DNA of 64,000 nt from the NCBI RefSeq assembly GCF_019200975.1, contig NZ_JAHTMR010000004.1, forward strand, positions 1-64,000, given 5' to 3'. Of this stretch, positions 55,953 to 64,000 are shown piece after piece. The stretch is from Pseudomonas sp. PD9R (GTDB taxonomy: Bacteria; Pseudomonadota; Gammaproteobacteria; Pseudomonadales; Pseudomonadaceae). The position numbers and the translations under genes were made by a program. The notes below the pieces were generated by a model, which saw nothing but the letters and a program-made list of their open reading frames with translations, had not been told where the DNA came from and did no database searches. Each line of letters opens with the position of its first letter. Position 1 is the first letter of the stretch.

Positions 55953-56891
55953 TTGATTGACTTACCTGTTGCCGATTCAAGTGCTACCAAGACCAACCCG
56001 CTGACCGTCTATCTGGCGCGGCTGGCGCCATCCAGCCAACTGACCATGCGCTACGTCTTGCAGGACGCCGCCGACCGCCTCGGCTTCGAAGACATGAACA
56101 TCGAGGAAATTTCCTGGCATGAGCTACAACCCGAAGAGGTGATCGCGTTAGTTGCCGCCTTGCGCGCGGACGGTTACGCGCCGAACACTTCGTCGTTGTA
56201 CGTCAACGCACTGCGCGGGGTGATGAACGAAGCGTGGCGCATGAGCCTGATCAGCCAGGAACACCTGCTGAAAATGCGCTCGGTCAAGGGAATTGCCGGC
56301 ACGCGGCTGTCCCAGGGCCGTAATCTTCGGCGCACGTTGATCCAGGAACTGATGGAGGTGTGTGCCGCCGACCCACGGCCGCAAGGCCTGCGGGACGCGG
56401 CGATCATCGGGATTTTGTATGGTTCGGGGATGCGCAAGTCGGAATCGGTGAACCTTGATCTGAGTCAGGTCGATTTCACCGAGCGCAGCCTGCGGGTTAC
56501 TGCCAAGGGCAACAAACAGCTGATCAAATATGCACCGGCCTGGGCCTTCGCCAAACTCGACGCCTGGCTGGAGTTACGCCGCTCACAGCTGAAGGAAGGT
56601 GAAGCGGATGACCCGTTTCTGTTCAACCGTATCCGTCGCGGCAGCCACATCACCCGCGAGCGCATCACCAAGCATGCGATCTATTACATCGCCCGCCAAC
56701 GAGGCGCGCAGGTGGGCGTGAAAATCATGCCGCATGATTTCCGGCGTTCATTCATCACCCGGGTGATTGAGGAACACGATTTGTCGATCGCCCAGAAACT
56801 CGCCCACCACAGCAACATCCAGACGACCGCCAATTACGATGTGCGCGACGACAACGAGCGACGCCGGGCGGTTGATCGCTTCGATCTGTGA
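55953..56891 (+). CDS. Tyrosine recombinase (phage integrase family)
   Basis: Site-specific recombinase of about 312 residues. A SAM-like core-binding domain covers the first ~110 residues; the catalytic domain has the Arg in GSGMRKSES, HxxR in MPHDFRRSF, the His in KLAHHSNIQTT and the nucleophile Tyr in ANYDV. The start is uncertain: a GTG at 55878 gives 337 residues, but the added part is AT-rich and hydrophobic, so TTG 55953 (AAGG upstream) is preferred. No excisionase, att repeats or cargo genes are seen. It stands between the arn operon and an iron transporter. Confidence 0.85.
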   Translation: MIDLPVADSSATKTNPLTVYLARLAPSSQLTMRYVLQDAADRLGFEDMNIEEISWHELQPEEVIALVAALRADGYAPNTSSLYVNALRGVMNEAWRMSLISQEHLLKMRSVKGIAGTRLSQGRNLRRTLIQELMEVCAADPRPQGLRDAAIIGILYGSGMRKSESVNLDLSQVDFTERSLRVTAKGNKQLIKYAPAWAFAKLDAWLELRRSQLKEGEADDPFLFNRIRRGSHITRERITKHAIYYIARQRGAQVGVKIMPHDFRRSFITRVIEEHDLSIAQKLAHHSNIQTTANYDVRDDNERRRAVDRFDL

Positions 56892-56898
56892 AAAGCAA

Positions 56899-56958
56899 AG
56901 ATCGCAGCCTGCACTAAAACGCAACCCAATGCAGGAGCTGCCGCAGGCTGCGATCTGT
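56899..56958. repeat. REP family A inverted doublet, left copy truncated
   Basis: A short gatcgcagcctgca fragment and a full inverse ctgccgcaggctgcgatc between recombinase and ABC transporter genes. The left copy has lost its 3' half. Confidence 0.78.
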
Positions 56959-56963
56959 TGGCG

Positions 56964-58034
56964 TTAAGGCTCGCTCAGCACATGAGCATGGCCAATAGTC
57001 GATACGTGAACAGCGCTGCCGGCCGGTGGCGCGTACATACCGGAACTGCGCACCAGCAATGAACGCCCCGACTCTTCACCGGGGGCCGATGCCTGCAATT
57101 CGACGGTCAACGTGCAGGTATTGCCGCTGAAATCCCGTTCAGTCACCACGGCACGGCAACCGGCAGCTTCTGCGGAATGGGGCAGGACGCTGGCCAGCTG
57201 CAACTGCTCCGGGCGCAACATTATTTGCGCCTCGCTGTTGTTGCGGTGGTTGTTGACCGGTATCCGTCCCAGGTCGCAATGGGCCCAACCGGCTTCGATT
57301 CGCGCCGGCATGACCACGGCGTCACCAAGAAACAGCGCGGTTTGTACATCATCAGGGTAACGGTAAAGGTCCAGGGGATGCCCCGACTGCACCAACCGGC
57401 CATGGCGCATCACCGCCAGCTGATCGGCGAACGACAGGGCTTCGCTTTGATCGTGGGTGACCAGGATGGTGGTAACCCCAGCCTCGGCCAGCAAGCGCGA
57501 AACCAGTTTGCGCATGCTGGCACGCAGGCCGGTATCGAGCGCCGAAAACGGCTCGTCCAGCAGCATCAACCGCGGCTGCTGGGCCAAGGCTCGCGCCAGC
57601 GCCACACGCTGCTGCTGGCCGCCGGACAGCTCATGCGGCCAACGCTCGGCCATGTTCGAATCAAGCGCAACACTCTCCATAAGTTCGGCGATGCGCTCTT
57701 GCTTCTGACTGCCCTTGGTCGCCAAGCCGAAACCGATATTTGCGGCCACGGTCATGTGCGGAAACAGGGCACCATCCTGGGGAACATAGCCAATCAGGCG
57801 TTGGTGCGCTGGCACTTCATGGGTACTGTCAACCAAGGTCTGGCCATTGAGCGAAAGGCGGCCGATATCGGGAAACTCGAAACCGGCGATCATTCGCAAC
57901 AAGGTGGTTTTTCCCGAGCCTGAGGGGCCGACAATCACCGTACGGCTGCCGGTGGGCACCGACAGGCTGACGTTATCCAGGGCCCGTTGGGATCCGTAGG
58001 ATTTGGAAATCGAATGCAGTTCTAGAGCGTTCAT
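56964..58034 (-). CDS. Ferric iron ABC transporter ATP-binding protein
   Basis: ATPase of 356 residues. Walker [10 protein letters not shown] (about 36-44), signature LSGGQQQR, Walker [14 protein letters not shown] and the switch His are all present; the C-terminal ~110 residues form a TOBE-like domain ([10 protein letters not shown]). It energises the permease upstream, whose stop it overlaps by 4 bp. The FbpC-type assignment rests on the neighbouring binding protein and permease. Confidence 0.9.
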   Translation of the reverse strand: MNALELHSISKSYGSQRALDNVSLSVPTGSRTVIVGPSGSGKTTLLRMIAGFEFPDIGRLSLNGQTLVDSTHEVPAHQRLIGYVPQDGALFPHMTVAANIGFGLATKGSQKQERIAELMESVALDSNMAERWPHELSGGQQQRVALARALAQQPRLMLLDEPFSALDTGLRASMRKLVSRLLAEAGVTTILVTHDQSEALSFADQLAVMRHGRLVQSGHPLDLYRYPDDVQTALFLGDAVVMPARIEAGWAHCDLGRIPVNNHRNNSEAQIMLRPEQLQLASVLPHSAEAAGCRAVVTERDFSGNTCTLTVELQASAPGEESGRSLLVRSSGMYAPPAGSAVHVSTIGHAHVLSEP

Positions 58035-59632
58035 CGGCCAGCCGTTTTTTTCGATTGGTGGTAGAGAAGTCCGGTTAGCGGAAGCGACAGGACAATCATC
58101 AACAGCGCATAGGGCGCTGCGGCGGCGTAATCGATTTCGCTGGTCATGGCCCAGAACCCGGTCGCCAACGTACGCGTGCCGTTCGGCGCGAGCAGCAGGG
58201 TGGCGGTCAGTTCATTGGTGATCGCCAAAAACACCAGCGCGGCACCCGCGGCAGCGCCCGGTGCGGCCAGGCGCAGGGTGATCAGCCATAACGCCCGGGC
58301 AGGCGAGCGGCCCAGGCTGCGGGCGATGTTTTCCAGTTCCACCGGTGCCTGGGCGATACCGGCACGCAGGCTCACCAGTGCACGCGGCAGGAACATCAGC
58401 AGATACGCCAGCAGCACGGTGATTGTGGTCTGGTAGATCGGCCGCGCGAAATGGATAGTCACGGTGACCAATGCGAGTGCCACGACGATGCCTGGCAGCG
58501 AACTGGTAATGTAGTTGCAACTTTCCAGCAGACGTTGCAACCGGCCAGGCGAGCGGATCGACAGCCAGGCAATCGGAATGGCTGCGCAGGTGGTCAAGGC
58601 AGCGCCTGCTATACCGAACTGCAGCGTTTGCTGTAGCGCCGGCAACAACTCCGGCAGGTCCCAGACCTGCGCGCCACCGGCAATCAACCATTTGCCCAAG
58701 GTGATCAGCGGCACGCCCAGCGCCAGAATGCAGGTGACGACCTGCAAGGCCAGCGCCAGTACCGTAGACGTCGTGCTCAGGCAAACAACTCGTTGTTCAC
58801 GGGCACTGCCTGATCCGACGCGGGCGTAACGCGCATGGCCCCGAGCGGCCGATTCTGCCGTCAACATGGCCAGGCAACACAGCGCCAGCACGCCGGCCAG
58901 CAGGTTGGCGGCAGGCCCGTTGAAGGTGGATTTGAACTGATCGAAGATCGCCGTGGTGAAAGTGTCGAAACGGATCATCGCGTACAGGCCGTATTCGGCC
59001 AGCAAGTGCAAGCCAACCAGCAAGGCGCCGCCGCAAATGGCCAGGCGCAACTGCGGTAGCACCACGCGGAAAAACACCGCCCAGGGCTTGAGTCCCAGTG
59101 ATTCGCCGACGTCTTCGATAGCCGGGTCCAGTCGCCGCAGGGTCGCGGCAACCGGCAGATAAAGAAACGGGAAGTAAGCAATGACCGAGACCAGTACCCC
59201 GGCAAACAACCCGTGGATCGGTGGCACCAGGCTGACCCAGGCATAGCTGTGAACGAACGCCGGCACCGCCAGTGGCGCGGTGGCCAGCAAGGACCACCAA
59301 CGCCGTCCCGGTAGGTTTGTGCGTTCGGTCAGCCAAGCCAGCGCCACCCCCAGTGCCACGCACAAAGGGATGGTGATGATCACCAGCAATACCGTGTTGA
59401 CCAGCAACTCGCCGACCCGGGGCCGGAACACCAGCGGCACCAGGGCGGCCCAGCCGGTTTGCAGGTACACGCCGATGACGAACGCGATGGGCAGCAGCGC
59501 CAACAACGAAACCAGCACCGACAAACCGACCACCCACGCGCCACCACGGCTCGCGAACAGGCCGCGTGATCGGCGACGCAGGTTGGCGGGTATCGATTCG
59601 GCGACACCCGCCGGCAGGGTTTCAGGCATCAA
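58031..59632 (-). CDS. Ferric iron ABC transporter permease
   Basis: Fused double permease of 533 residues with about twelve helices and two binding-protein-dependent transport signatures, as in FbpB/SfuB. EAA-like loops are in [22 protein letters not shown] and [28 protein letters not shown]. It begins at the stop of the binding protein gene (ORFs adjacent, no gap) and overlaps the ATPase gene by 4 bp. Confidence 0.92.
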   Translation of the reverse strand: MMPETLPAGVAESIPANLRRRSRGLFASRGGAWVVGLSVLVSLLALLPIAFVIGVYLQTGWAALVPLVFRPRVGELLVNTVLLVIITIPLCVALGVALAWLTERTNLPGRRWWSLLATAPLAVPAFVHSYAWVSLVPPIHGLFAGVLVSVIAYFPFLYLPVAATLRRLDPAIEDVGESLGLKPWAVFFRVVLPQLRLAICGGALLVGLHLLAEYGLYAMIRFDTFTTAIFDQFKSTFNGPAANLLAGVLALCCLAMLTAESAARGHARYARVGSGSAREQRVVCLSTTSTVLALALQVVTCILALGVPLITLGKWLIAGGAQVWDLPELLPALQQTLQFGIAGAALTTCAAIPIAWLSIRSPGRLQRLLESCNYITSSLPGIVVALALVTVTIHFARPIYQTTITVLLAYLLMFLPRALVSLRAGIAQAPVELENIARSLGRSPARALWLITLRLAAPGAAAGAALVFLAITNELTATLLLAPNGTRTLATGFWAMTSEIDYAAAAPYALLMIVLSLPLTGLLYHQSKKTAGR

Positions 59633-60646
59633 TTAAAGCAATCCGGCCTGAGTCATCAGCTCCACGGCTTTTTTACTGTCGAGCTTGGAGGCATCGACGG
59701 TTGGCGCGTCCAGCTGCTGCAAAGGCACCAGTTTAGGGTTGGATTGAGCGTCCTTGCCGACAGCGTATTCAAACGATTTGCCATTCTTGAGAATGGCCTG
59801 GCCATCCTTGCCGGTGATGTACTTGAGGAACGCCTGGGCTTGTTCCTTGTGTTGGCTGGAAGCCAGGACGCCGCCACCGGAGATGCTGACAAACGCGCCT
59901 GGGTCTTTGTGTTTGAAGTAGTGAAGGGCGGTGTTCTTGCTGTTTTCGCCGGTCTTGGACTGATCGACCAGGCTGTAATAGTGGTAGATCACGCCGCTTT
60001 CGATTTGCCCGGCATTGACCGCTTTAAGTACCGAGCTGTTGCCGCGGTAGGCGGTGAAGTTGGTTTTCATCGCTTTCAACCAGGCAAGTGTCGCGGCTTC
60101 GCCCTTTTGCTCCAGCATGGCGGCGACGATGGCCTGGAAGTCGGCACCGCCCGGCGACGCGGCCCAACGACCTTTCCAGCTCGGGTCGGCGAGGTCCATG
60201 ATCGATTTCGGCAGGTTGGTTTCCGACAGTTTGCTCGGGTTGTAGACGAATACGGTGGAGCGCGCGGCGATCCCTACCCATTTGCCGTGGGCCGGGCGGT
60301 AGGCGGGGTCGACTTGCTCCAGGGTGGCTTTGTCGACCGGCGCAAACAGACCTGCGTTGTCGACCAGAACCATGGCCGGGGAGTTTTCGGTCAGGAACAC
60401 ATCCGCCGGCGAAGCGGCCCCTTCCTGCACGATCTGATTGCCCATTTCAGTGTCATCACCATTGCGCAGGGTGACCGGAATACCGGTTTCCTGGGTAAAA
60501 CCTTCAACCCAGGACTTGGTCAGGCCTTCGTGCTGCGCGTTGTAAACCACGATGCCGACGGTGTCCGCTGCATACGCGTGGCCGGCACTCATGAGGGCGG
60601 TGGCCAGCAAGGCTTTTTTCAGGAAAGACGGGATACGGGAAATCAT
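59633..60646 (-). CDS. Ferric iron ABC transporter substrate-binding protein
   Basis: Periplasmic binding protein of 337 residues of the FbpA/FutA family with a Sec signal (MISRIPSFLKKALLATALMSAGHAYA). It has DTVGIVVYNAQHEG at the N-terminus, ENSPAMVLVDNAG in the hinge and the Tyr pair IYHYYSLVDQSKTG expected to bind Fe(III). It starts the three-gene operon. A Fur-like site lies 72-90 bases upstream. Confidence 0.93.
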   Translation of the reverse strand: MISRIPSFLKKALLATALMSAGHAYAADTVGIVVYNAQHEGLTKSWVEGFTQETGIPVTLRNGDDTEMGNQIVQEGAASPADVFLTENSPAMVLVDNAGLFAPVDKATLEQVDPAYRPAHGKWVGIAARSTVFVYNPSKLSETNLPKSIMDLADPSWKGRWAASPGGADFQAIVAAMLEQKGEAATLAWLKAMKTNFTAYRGNSSVLKAVNAGQIESGVIYHYYSLVDQSKTGENSKNTALHYFKHKDPGAFVSISGGGVLASSQHKEQAQAFLKYITGKDGQAILKNGKSFEYAVGKDAQSNPKLVPLQQLDAPTVDASKLDSKKAVELMTQAGLL

Positions 60647-60717
60647 GCGGTGGCAGCTCCGGTTTTTTTAGAATCGAGCACGTAGAGTCGACGCGGGAAG
60701 GTCGTCGATGAGTGTAG

Positions 60718-60736
60718 AACAATACGAATCATTTGC
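60718..60736. promoter_or_regulatory. Weak Fur box-like site upstream of the iron ABC operon
   Basis: AACAATACGAATCATTTGC matches 12 of 19 consensus positions, including the run AATCATT. Located 72-90 bases upstream of the binding-protein ATG. Plausible for an iron uptake operon but not decisive. Confidence 0.45.
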
Positions 60737-60836
60737 ATGTTTAAGGCGGGCGAATGTAGAGAGAAGAATGAGAAAAAAACGTCAAATAAACGGTTAATTC
60801 GTGTCATCGCACTGCAATATTGCGCACTTGAAACGC

Positions 60837-60874
60837 AAAAAACCGAGAGGCCTGCCAAGCCTCTCGGTTTTTTT
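60837..60874. terminator. Bidirectional intrinsic terminator
   Basis: A nine-base perfect stem CCGAGAGGC / GCCTCTCGG with a seven-base loop, flanked by A-run on the left and T-run on the right. Lies 14 bases after the second arnT stop on the minus strand and would end transcription from either side. Confidence 0.9.
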
Positions 60875-60887
60875 GTATCTGTCGCTG

Positions 60888-62609
60888 TCAGGGCTGGCTT
60901 TGCGGGAAGATCAGAATCTGCAAATTACCGCGCTGATAACGCTGGCCGTCGATAGGGAGTTGCTCGACTTCCTGAATCTCATCGACGCTGTTGATCCGCA
61001 TCACCACACCGACCGAACCCTTTTTGCGAGCCTCGATCATCCATTGCCCGACGTCCTCTTTGGTTACTTTGCGCGATACCATGGCCGGGTCGTCGAGGCC
61101 GTATTTCAATTCGCCGACGACATTATAGAGATCCACCTGTGGCCGCTTCACAAGCCAGGACACCGCCGAGGCTGCCCCCAGATCATTACTGAGCAACGAC
61201 GTTGTCTGCTTCAGGCTATCCAGATGCTCTGCGATAAAACGGTCGGGCATTTTGCTGTCGACCATCTGGCCCGGCAATGCCGCCGGCAACAGCGCGACCA
61301 GTAGCCAGATACCGAGGGCCGGCATCGCCCAGAGCTCTAATGGACGCAGGATTTGCAAGGCGTTGGCAATAATCCAGCCGACCAGCACGATGTACACCAT
61401 GGACAGGCTGAACATCTCGGTATTTTCATAGACTTCTTTGGTGGCTTGCAGGTACAGCAACGCTATCAAGGCGCTGGTGGCGATGACGACATTGAGCCAG
61501 CCGTTGAAGCGGATCGTCTTTCCCTGCGCCTGTTTCAGCAGCTCTGTCACTGCATGGCCCATCAGCAATGCCAGGGGCAACAGGCACGGCATGATGTAGG
61601 TCGGCAACTTGCCACTGCTCACGCTGAATACACCCAATGGCAACAACAGCCAGAGCAAAAGAAAGGCGAAGACTGGCTGGCGTTTGCTCTTCCATGCCTG
61701 GATGAATGTCGTCGGCAACAACGCAGCCCAAGGCAGGCTCGATACCACCAGCATTGGCAGGTAGAACCACCATGGGCGCGCGTGTTGCGCGTTATCGGCG
61801 GCGAAGCGCCGCACGTGCTCATTCCAGAAGAAGAAATGCCAGAAGTCCGGCTCCTGATGATTGATCGCCAGTACCCAGGGCAGGCAGACCGCTGCTGCCA
61901 CGGCCACCGCCAATGCTCCGTAACGTAACAACTCGCCCTGACGGCGTTGCCACAGCATGTAGGGCAGGGCGATCACTACCGGCAGTAGCCAGGCAAGAAA
62001 ACCTTTGGTCATGAAGCCCAAGCCGCAGGCAAATCCCAACAGTACCCAGGCACCCAACCGACCGCGTGTGGTACGGCTGTCGATGGCAAACCACAACGCG
62101 ACCAGGCTCAGGTTGACCCAGAACGTGAATTGCGGGTCCAGGTTGGCATAACCAGCCTGGCCGGCAATCAGCCCGAAACTCATGTAAAACAGCGCGCAGG
62201 CGAAGCTCTTGCGTGGGTCGTTCCAGAATCGGCGGCCAATCAGATAAGCCAGCCAGACACTCAGGCCCGTGCTTAGCGCTGATGCGATGCGCACTCCGAA
62301 CAGGTTGTCGCCGAACACCGCCTGCCCAATGGCGATCAGCCAGTAACCGGCGATGGGTTTTTCGAAGTAGCGAATACCCATGAAGTGCGGCGAGATCCAG
62401 TCGCCGCTGAGCAGCATTTCCTGGCTGATCTGCGCATAACGGGTTTCGTCGGGAATCCACAAGCCATGGGTCATCAGCGGTAACAGGTAAAACGTCACGA
62501 ATGCCAGCATCAACGCGCACAGCGTCCAGCGTTCCGTCAGCGGTAGTGTTCGGGTGTAGCGACGGGACAAGCGGCCAGCAGATTCGGGCAACGGGGGAAT
62601 GGACGTCAT
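60888..62609 (-). CDS. Second ArnT-like lipid A glycosyltransferase
   Basis: Paralogue of ArnT, 573 residues, about twelve helices. The catalytic loop [21 protein letters not shown] and [15 protein letters not shown] are conserved, and similarity to the operon copy runs end to end, including the C-terminal domain. An N-terminal tail of about 30 polar residues is extra. ATG 62609 is chosen over an upstream TTG. Lies after a histidine phosphatase gene on the same strand and is followed by a strong terminator. Confidence 0.9.
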   Translation of the reverse strand: MTSIPPLPESAGRLSRRYTRTLPLTERWTLCALMLAFVTFYLLPLMTHGLWIPDETRYAQISQEMLLSGDWISPHFMGIRYFEKPIAGYWLIAIGQAVFGDNLFGVRIASALSTGLSVWLAYLIGRRFWNDPRKSFACALFYMSFGLIAGQAGYANLDPQFTFWVNLSLVALWFAIDSRTTRGRLGAWVLLGFACGLGFMTKGFLAWLLPVVIALPYMLWQRRQGELLRYGALAVAVAAAVCLPWVLAINHQEPDFWHFFFWNEHVRRFAADNAQHARPWWFYLPMLVVSSLPWAALLPTTFIQAWKSKRQPVFAFLLLWLLLPLGVFSVSSGKLPTYIMPCLLPLALLMGHAVTELLKQAQGKTIRFNGWLNVVIATSALIALLYLQATKEVYENTEMFSLSMVYIVLVGWIIANALQILRPLELWAMPALGIWLLVALLPAALPGQMVDSKMPDRFIAEHLDSLKQTTSLLSNDLGAASAVSWLVKRPQVDLYNVVGELKYGLDDPAMVSRKVTKEDVGQWMIEARKKGSVGVVMRINSVDEIQEVEQLPIDGQRYQRGNLQILIFPQSQP

Positions 62610-62727
62610 GACTTGGCCTTGGCGCGGAAGAAGTTGCTGGGTTCTGCAAATTAGTTGTTTGCGCGCAATTTGAATCTGCGCCAGTACATTGCAGTAATCA
62701 TTCAATTAATGGTGTGGGTTAAATGGC

Positions 62728-63396
62728 TTACTTCACAACTACTGCGTGCCAGTCTTCGGCATTGATTATGCCCAGCACTTGAAGCTGGCCATCGTCTGCA
62801 ATGTGGACAAATAACGAACTACCATACTCACTGGTAGCGGCGTGTTTGAAACCGGTCTGGGCTTCAAAGTCACCGATACAACCGCTATGCGTCACCAGCA
62901 CCAGATTGTGCCCGGCACGCTTGTGCGCCACGACGTCGTTGCGCAACGTGCTGCCACAACTGGCCAGCCACTCCTGGGTTTGCGCGTCTTTGCCAAACAT
63001 GTAGTGTGCGGTTTGCACCGTGCGGGTAACCGGACTGGTCAAGACCTCAGCCTGCGTCATCCCCAGGCGCAAAAAGCCTTGACCTACCGCCACGGCGGAG
63101 TCGCTGCCGATGCGGGTAATGCCGTCAGCAGGCCCCAGGCACGGGTGGCTGGAACGGTCGCAGCGCTCGGCATGGCGAACCAGAACCACCACCTCGCCAG
63201 CCTCCCATTGCTGCAACAGTTGAGCCCTGACGTGCGGGTCAACGCTCGCCAGGTTGGCGGGCGATCTCGGCCACCAGGCAAAACCTGTGACCAGCGCAAT
63301 GACCAGCAAGGCGCCGACGATGACTACCAGTACTTTCAAGAGCCGCTGCGCCTTTGCAGGGCGGGGCGAACGTGCGTTCGATGTGGCGTTGACCAA
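62728..63396 (-). CDS. Membrane-anchored histidine phosphatase (Ais-like)
   Basis: Phosphoglycerate mutase-fold phosphatase of 222 residues with an N-terminal membrane helix (about 18-40) and a likely periplasmic catalytic domain. The RHG motif reads VRHAERCDRS and the second catalytic His lies in LVTHSGCIGD. Similar to Ais, the heptose phosphate phosphatase of the lipopolysaccharide core. The start is taken as TTG 63396 with GGTGG upstream; no ATG is available. It lies before the second arnT, supporting a role in envelope modification. Confidence 0.82.
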   Translation of the reverse strand: MVNATSNARSPRPAKAQRLLKVLVVIVGALLVIALVTGFAWWPRSPANLASVDPHVRAQLLQQWEAGEVVVLVRHAERCDRSSHPCLGPADGITRIGSDSAVAVGQGFLRLGMTQAEVLTSPVTRTVQTAHYMFGKDAQTQEWLASCGSTLRNDVVAHKRAGHNLVLVTHSGCIGDFEAQTGFKHAATSEYGSSLFVHIADDGQLQVLGIINAEDWHAVVVK

Positions 63397-63675
63397 GTTT
63401 TTTCCACCTGCCGGGGCGCATTTGAATGGTTGTAAAAGAACAGAATTCAAACAACGCTAAATGCTCGCCCTGAAACTAAGATGAGCGAATTAGATGCAGG
63501 AGAAACTAAAACTCTGCGGGTGGCGGAGGGGTGAAATGAATGTGAAAAAATTGCAATGACGGATAAGAGGGTTACTTAGTTAGTTATTGGTAACTTTTAT
63601 CTTTTACTTGATTATGCAAGATGGGCTCAGCGACGATCGAGTCGTCGCTGAGCAAAGCGGAAGAAGTGAGGGGGC

Positions 63676-64000
63676 TCAGACCGATGGGCAACCAGAATGC
63701 GCGCCTGAAGCGCCTTGGCTGATCAGCGCAGCCAGGCGTTTAACGTTGGCCTGTTGTGCCACCACCAAATCATCGATGGATGACCCGGAAGGGGTCTGTA
63801 GTGTGCTGCGGCACGTCATCAAAATGTCCTCTCCACTGCGCAAACGCCATTTCACATCAATCAGCCCGTACTGCCCGGGAATCGAATCGAAGCGCTGTAC
63901 CTCAATGCGCACTGACACTTTGCGTTGCGGGTTGCTGTTGACCATCTGATCGCGCAGGGCGCTGCGCAATTCATCCACCAGGCTCGCACCCCACCATTCG
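63676..64000 (-). CDS. PqiC-like ABC-type auxiliary lipoprotein, partial
   Basis: C-terminal 107 residues of a protein that continues past the window end. The visible part includes EWWGASLVDELRSALRDQ and EVQRFDSIPGQYGLIDVKWRL, typical of the PqiC/DUF330 family of outer-membrane-linked lipoproteins that work with MlaE/PqiB lipid transport. Its 3' end is intact. The first part and the lipobox are not in view. Confidence 0.82.
   Translation of the reverse strand, partial: EWWGASLVDELRSALRDQMVNSNPQRKVSVRIEVQRFDSIPGQYGLIDVKWRLRSGEDILMTCRSTLQTPSGSSIDDLVVAQQANVKRLAALISQGASGAHSGCPSV

Noticed and set aside
1..56958. Repeated 20-25 base elements as possible CRISPR repeats
   Set aside because: They occur as dispersed inverted pairs in gene gaps, without regular spacers, leader or cas genes; they are REP doublets.
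55565..56958. Genomic island boundary at the recombinase
   Set aside because: No tRNA gene, no direct repeats and no foreign cargo; neighbours on both sides look like core genes.

Overview
The window reads as chromosome of a fluorescent pseudomonad (Pseudomonas fluorescens group). The reasons are a GC-rich, densely coding sequence, a complete ptxS-kguEKTD 2-ketogluconate cluster with two perfect PtxS palindromes, an arginine:pyruvate transaminase (AruH) gene, a full arn lipid A modification operon, and about twenty REP doublets of the kind that pepper these genomes. Species cannot be fixed from this sequence alone.

Layout. 1-4.5 kb: glycerate kinase, a methyl-accepting chemotaxis protein and AruH. 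4.5-10 kb: kguD, kguT, kguK, kguE (one minus-strand operon) and the LacI-type repressor gene ptxS, with identical 14-bp operators in front of kguE and ptxS. 10-12.3 kb: LysE exporter, AraC regulator, DUF1345 membrane protein. 12.4-19 kb: MexCD-type RND efflux adaptor and pump without an outer-membrane channel, divergent from an RstA/RstB-like two-component pair. 19.1-25.8 kb: ECF sigma/anti-sigma pair, TPR lipoprotein-like or periplasmic protein, methyltransferase, dienoyl-CoA isomerase-type crotonase, NudC, TSUP permease, DUF1348 protein and its TetR neighbour. 26-27.4 kb: PLD-type phosphatidylserine synthase. 27.8-32.1 kb: ferrous/ferric iron uptake operon efeU-efeO-efeB-imelysin behind a Fur-box-like site. 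32.3-42.8 kb: AraC regulator plus two gene sets that together supply nearly all steps of isoleucine (acyl-CoA synthetase, SDR, thiolase, acyl-CoA dehydrogenase, hydratase) and valine (3-hydroxyacid dehydrogenase, isobutyryl-CoA dehydrogenase, 3-hydroxyisobutyryl-CoA hydrolase) degradation. 43-45 kb: HPP membrane protein and MFS transporter. 45.2-55.6 kb: nine-gene arn operon (arnBCADTEF-ugd-GT39) in which all eight junctions are 4-bp overlaps. 56-63.4 kb: lone tyrosine recombinase, ferric iron ABC transporter, a second ArnT paralogue and a histidine phosphatase. The window ends inside a PqiC-like gene.

How it fits together. Most of the window is ordinary core metabolism and transport. The points that deserve attention are REP elements that have become part of coding sequences (C-terminal tails of KguK and EfeU), a recurrent chimeric REP variant, a sigma factor gene with no canonical well-placed start codon, a small Shine-Dalgarno-led ORF coupled to glycerate kinase, structured leaders at the arn operon and downstream of pssA, and a lone tyrosine recombinase beside the arn cluster. 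I found no CRISPR array, rRNA, tRNA, prophage or insertion sequence, and no clear candidate for a wholly new multi-gene system.
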